Shown here piece by piece: positions 12,866-14,461 of a DNA stretch of 14,461 nucleotides. The notes beneath the pieces were generated by a model. That model was not told the DNA's origin, ran no database searches, and was given only the letters and a program-made list of their open reading frames with translations. The stretch covers positions 1 to 14,461 of the forward strand of contig QNCV01000032.1 in the NCBI GenBank assembly GCA_003645845.1, given 5' to 3'. Position 1 is the stretch's first letter, and every line of letters begins with the position of its first letter. The translations under genes were made by a program, and so were the position numbers. This DNA comes from Fidelibacterota bacterium. Its GTDB lineage: Bacteria > Fidelibacterota > UBA2242.

Positions 12866-14373
12866 TTGTTTTTATTATGCAGAAACCAATTATCAAACTT
12901 TTTTTTGTTCTTTTGATTATTGGTTTGCTGACGCAGGCTTTCGCTTCCATTGTCGATACGAGGGAAGCCGCATTTACACCGGCTCAGAGAGCCTGGTTGC
13001 TGGATAACAGACAGGAAGCGAAAACTTTTTACATCAGCGAAATCGACAGCGCCGGGGATCAAACAGTCCCGGCATTCAATGCCGCCTATCTGTCATATCT
13101 TGACCATAATTTCGATGCTACCGATAAATATCTGAAAATCGCTCTGTCCGCCAATCCCAAATACGGCCCGGCACTTTTTCTGAAAGGTCTGATCGAATAT
13201 GACCGCCACAATTTAAGAAACAGTTTTACGGCATTACAAAAGTCAATCAAGACTCATCCCCAATCCTATCTGCCAAACTATTATTTAGGTAAATTTCTAT
13301 ACGAACGGGGCAAATATAAGGATGCAATTGAATATCTCAAAGATGCCATTTCCGATTATAAACTTTATACATTTTCCTATTCGCTACTGGGACAGCTATA
13401 TATCGATATCAACAAATTGAATAAAGCCATCGAAATTCTGGAAAAAGGCTTCATTTACAGTCATGATGCCGACATTATCTTCAATCTTGCCAAAGCTTAC
13501 GAACTCTCCGGTCAAACCGGCAAAGCCATAAAATATTACGGGCTTTTTGCCTATTTATACGAAAAGCATCCGAAATATGAATCCGCAAAAGCATTTCTCA
13601 ATAAGCATCACATCACAAATTACTGGACCAATCGTTTGGAGCCGATTCCGGAGCGTGGCGATGAAGCCTGTTTTTTTCCGGTTGGTGAAGATTACGTGTA
13701 CAGCATTTACTGGGGGCCAATCCGTGTCGGTGAACTCAATACAATCATCCATGAAAAATTGAATTATAAGGGCATAGATGCTTACAAAGTTCAGTTCAGT
13801 ATGGATTCCAACCCGGCCCTGGAATTTATTGCCTCGCTGCACAGCGATTACATCACCATTATCGATCAACGCACAAAACTGACACTGCGCCATTTCCTGC
13901 ATCAGCGGGAAAACTCTCTGATTGCCGATAAAGTCTATGACTATGATCGTGAAAACGGTAGGTTTATGTGCCGAACCGTTCATGAAGACGGACACATCGA
14001 TTATCTGGAAAAATACTTGCCGAAAAACTGTGTCGACGGCACCTCCATTCTGTTCTATGCCCGGCAGGTTGTCAGCGAACATCGTTCGGAAATCGTTATG
14101 ACGACAATCGATGAAACCTTTGTTCTGACTGACATGATTTTCGATAATGTCAAAGAGCCGGTCGAAGTCCGCGGAAAAACCGAAAACGTTTACCGACTCA
14201 GCGGCGAACTGCATTATAAAGGCATTGTCGGTTTTACCGGCAATTTCTGGGGCTGGTTCCGGGATGACAATACTCATTTACCTGTAAGCTCCGATTTTGA
14301 AATCTGGGTTGGCAGGATTAAAGTATATATGGCCACCCTGGAAGAACAAAGAGAACATAAATACTGGCGCTAA
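12853..14373 (+). CDS. Exported TPR protein with a C-terminal DUF3108-like domain
   Basis: This 506-aa protein begins with an export signal. Met9 (12877) followed by QKPIIKLFFVLLIIGLL and TQAFA gives a cleaner signal peptide than Met1, and neither start has a Shine-Dalgarno site, so the true start may be 12877. Residues about 72-245 contain roughly five TPR units (for example SYLPNYYLGKFLYERGKYKD and DADIIFNLAKAYELSGQTGK), a protein-binding scaffold. From about residue 278 the sequence becomes strand-rich and matches the DUF3108 pattern (EDYVYSIYWGPIRVGELNT, later RQVVSEHRSEIVMTT). DUF3108 proteins are periplasmic, usually stand alone at about 250 residues, and have no settled function. The TPR fusion suggests a periplasmic adaptor. 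The next gene, a probable lipoprotein, starts 5 nt after the stop, so the two are likely co-transcribed. Confidence 0.85.
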   Translation: MLKSIVFIMQKPIIKLFFVLLIIGLLTQAFASIVDTREAAFTPAQRAWLLDNRQEAKTFYISEIDSAGDQTVPAFNAAYLSYLDHNFDATDKYLKIALSANPKYGPALFLKGLIEYDRHNLRNSFTALQKSIKTHPQSYLPNYYLGKFLYERGKYKDAIEYLKDAISDYKLYTFSYSLLGQLYIDINKLNKAIEILEKGFIYSHDADIIFNLAKAYELSGQTGKAIKYYGLFAYLYEKHPKYESAKAFLNKHHITNYWTNRLEPIPERGDEACFFPVGEDYVYSIYWGPIRVGELNTIIHEKLNYKGIDAYKVQFSMDSNPALEFIASLHSDYITIIDQRTKLTLRHFLHQRENSLIADKVYDYDRENGRFMCRTVHEDGHIDYLEKYLPKNCVDGTSILFYARQVVSEHRSEIVMTTIDETFVLTDMIFDNVKEPVEVRGKTENVYRLSGELHYKGIVGFTGNFWGWFRDDNTHLPVSSDFEIWVGRIKVYMATLEEQREHKYWR

Positions 14374-14378
14374 TAAAA

Positions 14379-14461
14379 ATGAGAAATAAGGTCTGTTTAG
14401 TCGTCATTACAATATCCCTGATATGGTCCTCTTCCTGTAGTTTTAATCGTGTTATTGTAAA
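14379..14461 (+). CDS. Start of a probable lipoprotein (3' partial)
   Basis: The ATG at 14379 opens a frame of at least 27 codons that runs off the window. It reads a short basic N-terminus (MRNK), a hydrophobic core (VCLVVITISLIW) and SSSC, with Cys20 as the candidate lipidated residue. It starts 5 nt after the TPR-DUF3108 stop without a clear ribosome site, which suggests translational coupling in the same operon. The rest, and therefore the function, lies outside the window. Confidence 0.55.
   Translation, partial: MRNKVCLVVITISLIWSSSCSFNRVIV

Noticed and set aside
13555..14277. 240-codon open frame on the minus strand opposite the TPR-DUF3108 gene
   Set aside because: The plus-strand protein has a signal peptide, TPRs and a recognisable domain; the antisense frame has none of these and no ribosome site.

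Overview
The window looks like chromosome from a Gram-negative, probably anaerobic and fermentative or syntrophic bacterium. The reasons are an NADH-linked [FeFe] hydrogenase, several proteins with export or lipoprotein signals, an outer-membrane beta-barrel ending in Phe, and a LolA-like periplasmic carrier. The mix would fit a little-cultured lineage such as the FCB superphylum or a relative, but no rRNA or marker gene is present, so this placement is inference. I see no mobile element, tRNA, rRNA or CRISPR array.

Region 1 (1-2914, plus strand): the end of a HydB/NuoF-type flavoprotein gene (5' end outside the window) and a complete hydA-type [FeFe] hydrogenase gene, closed by a strong intrinsic terminator. 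HydA has every N-terminal Fe-S site, but its first H-cluster motif reads TSCASGW instead of TSCCPxW. One expected ligand of the active-site [4Fe-4S] cluster is therefore missing. This is the most surprising single observation in the window.

Region 2 (2932-8513, plus strand): a four-gene operon with its own promoter between two related inverted-repeat operators. It encodes a TetR-family regulator, an RND (HAE3/MMPL-like) exporter, a LolA-like periplasmic protein and a DUF1302-like outer-membrane barrel. Together they look like a route for moving a hydrophobic molecule from inner to outer membrane. The exporter carries an acidic, Phe/Ser-rich insertion in its second periplasmic domain, and a similar acidic-aromatic stretch begins the mature barrel protein. 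The operon ends in a hairpin that can also terminate the convergent gene.

Region 3 (8643-12834, minus strand): read 5' to 3', a membrane-anchored extracytoplasmic rhodanese, a MauE/DoxX-like membrane protein (GTG start overlapping the rhodanese stop), a 50-residue single-span membrane protein, and an APC permease fused to two universal-stress (UspA) domains. These four overlap or lie 15 nt apart and look like one operon. An unrecognised 194-aa putative lipoprotein follows, with its own promoter candidate.

Region 4 (12853-14461, plus strand): a divergent exported protein joining about five TPR repeats to a DUF3108-like domain, followed 5 nt later by the start of another probable lipoprotein cut off by the window edge.
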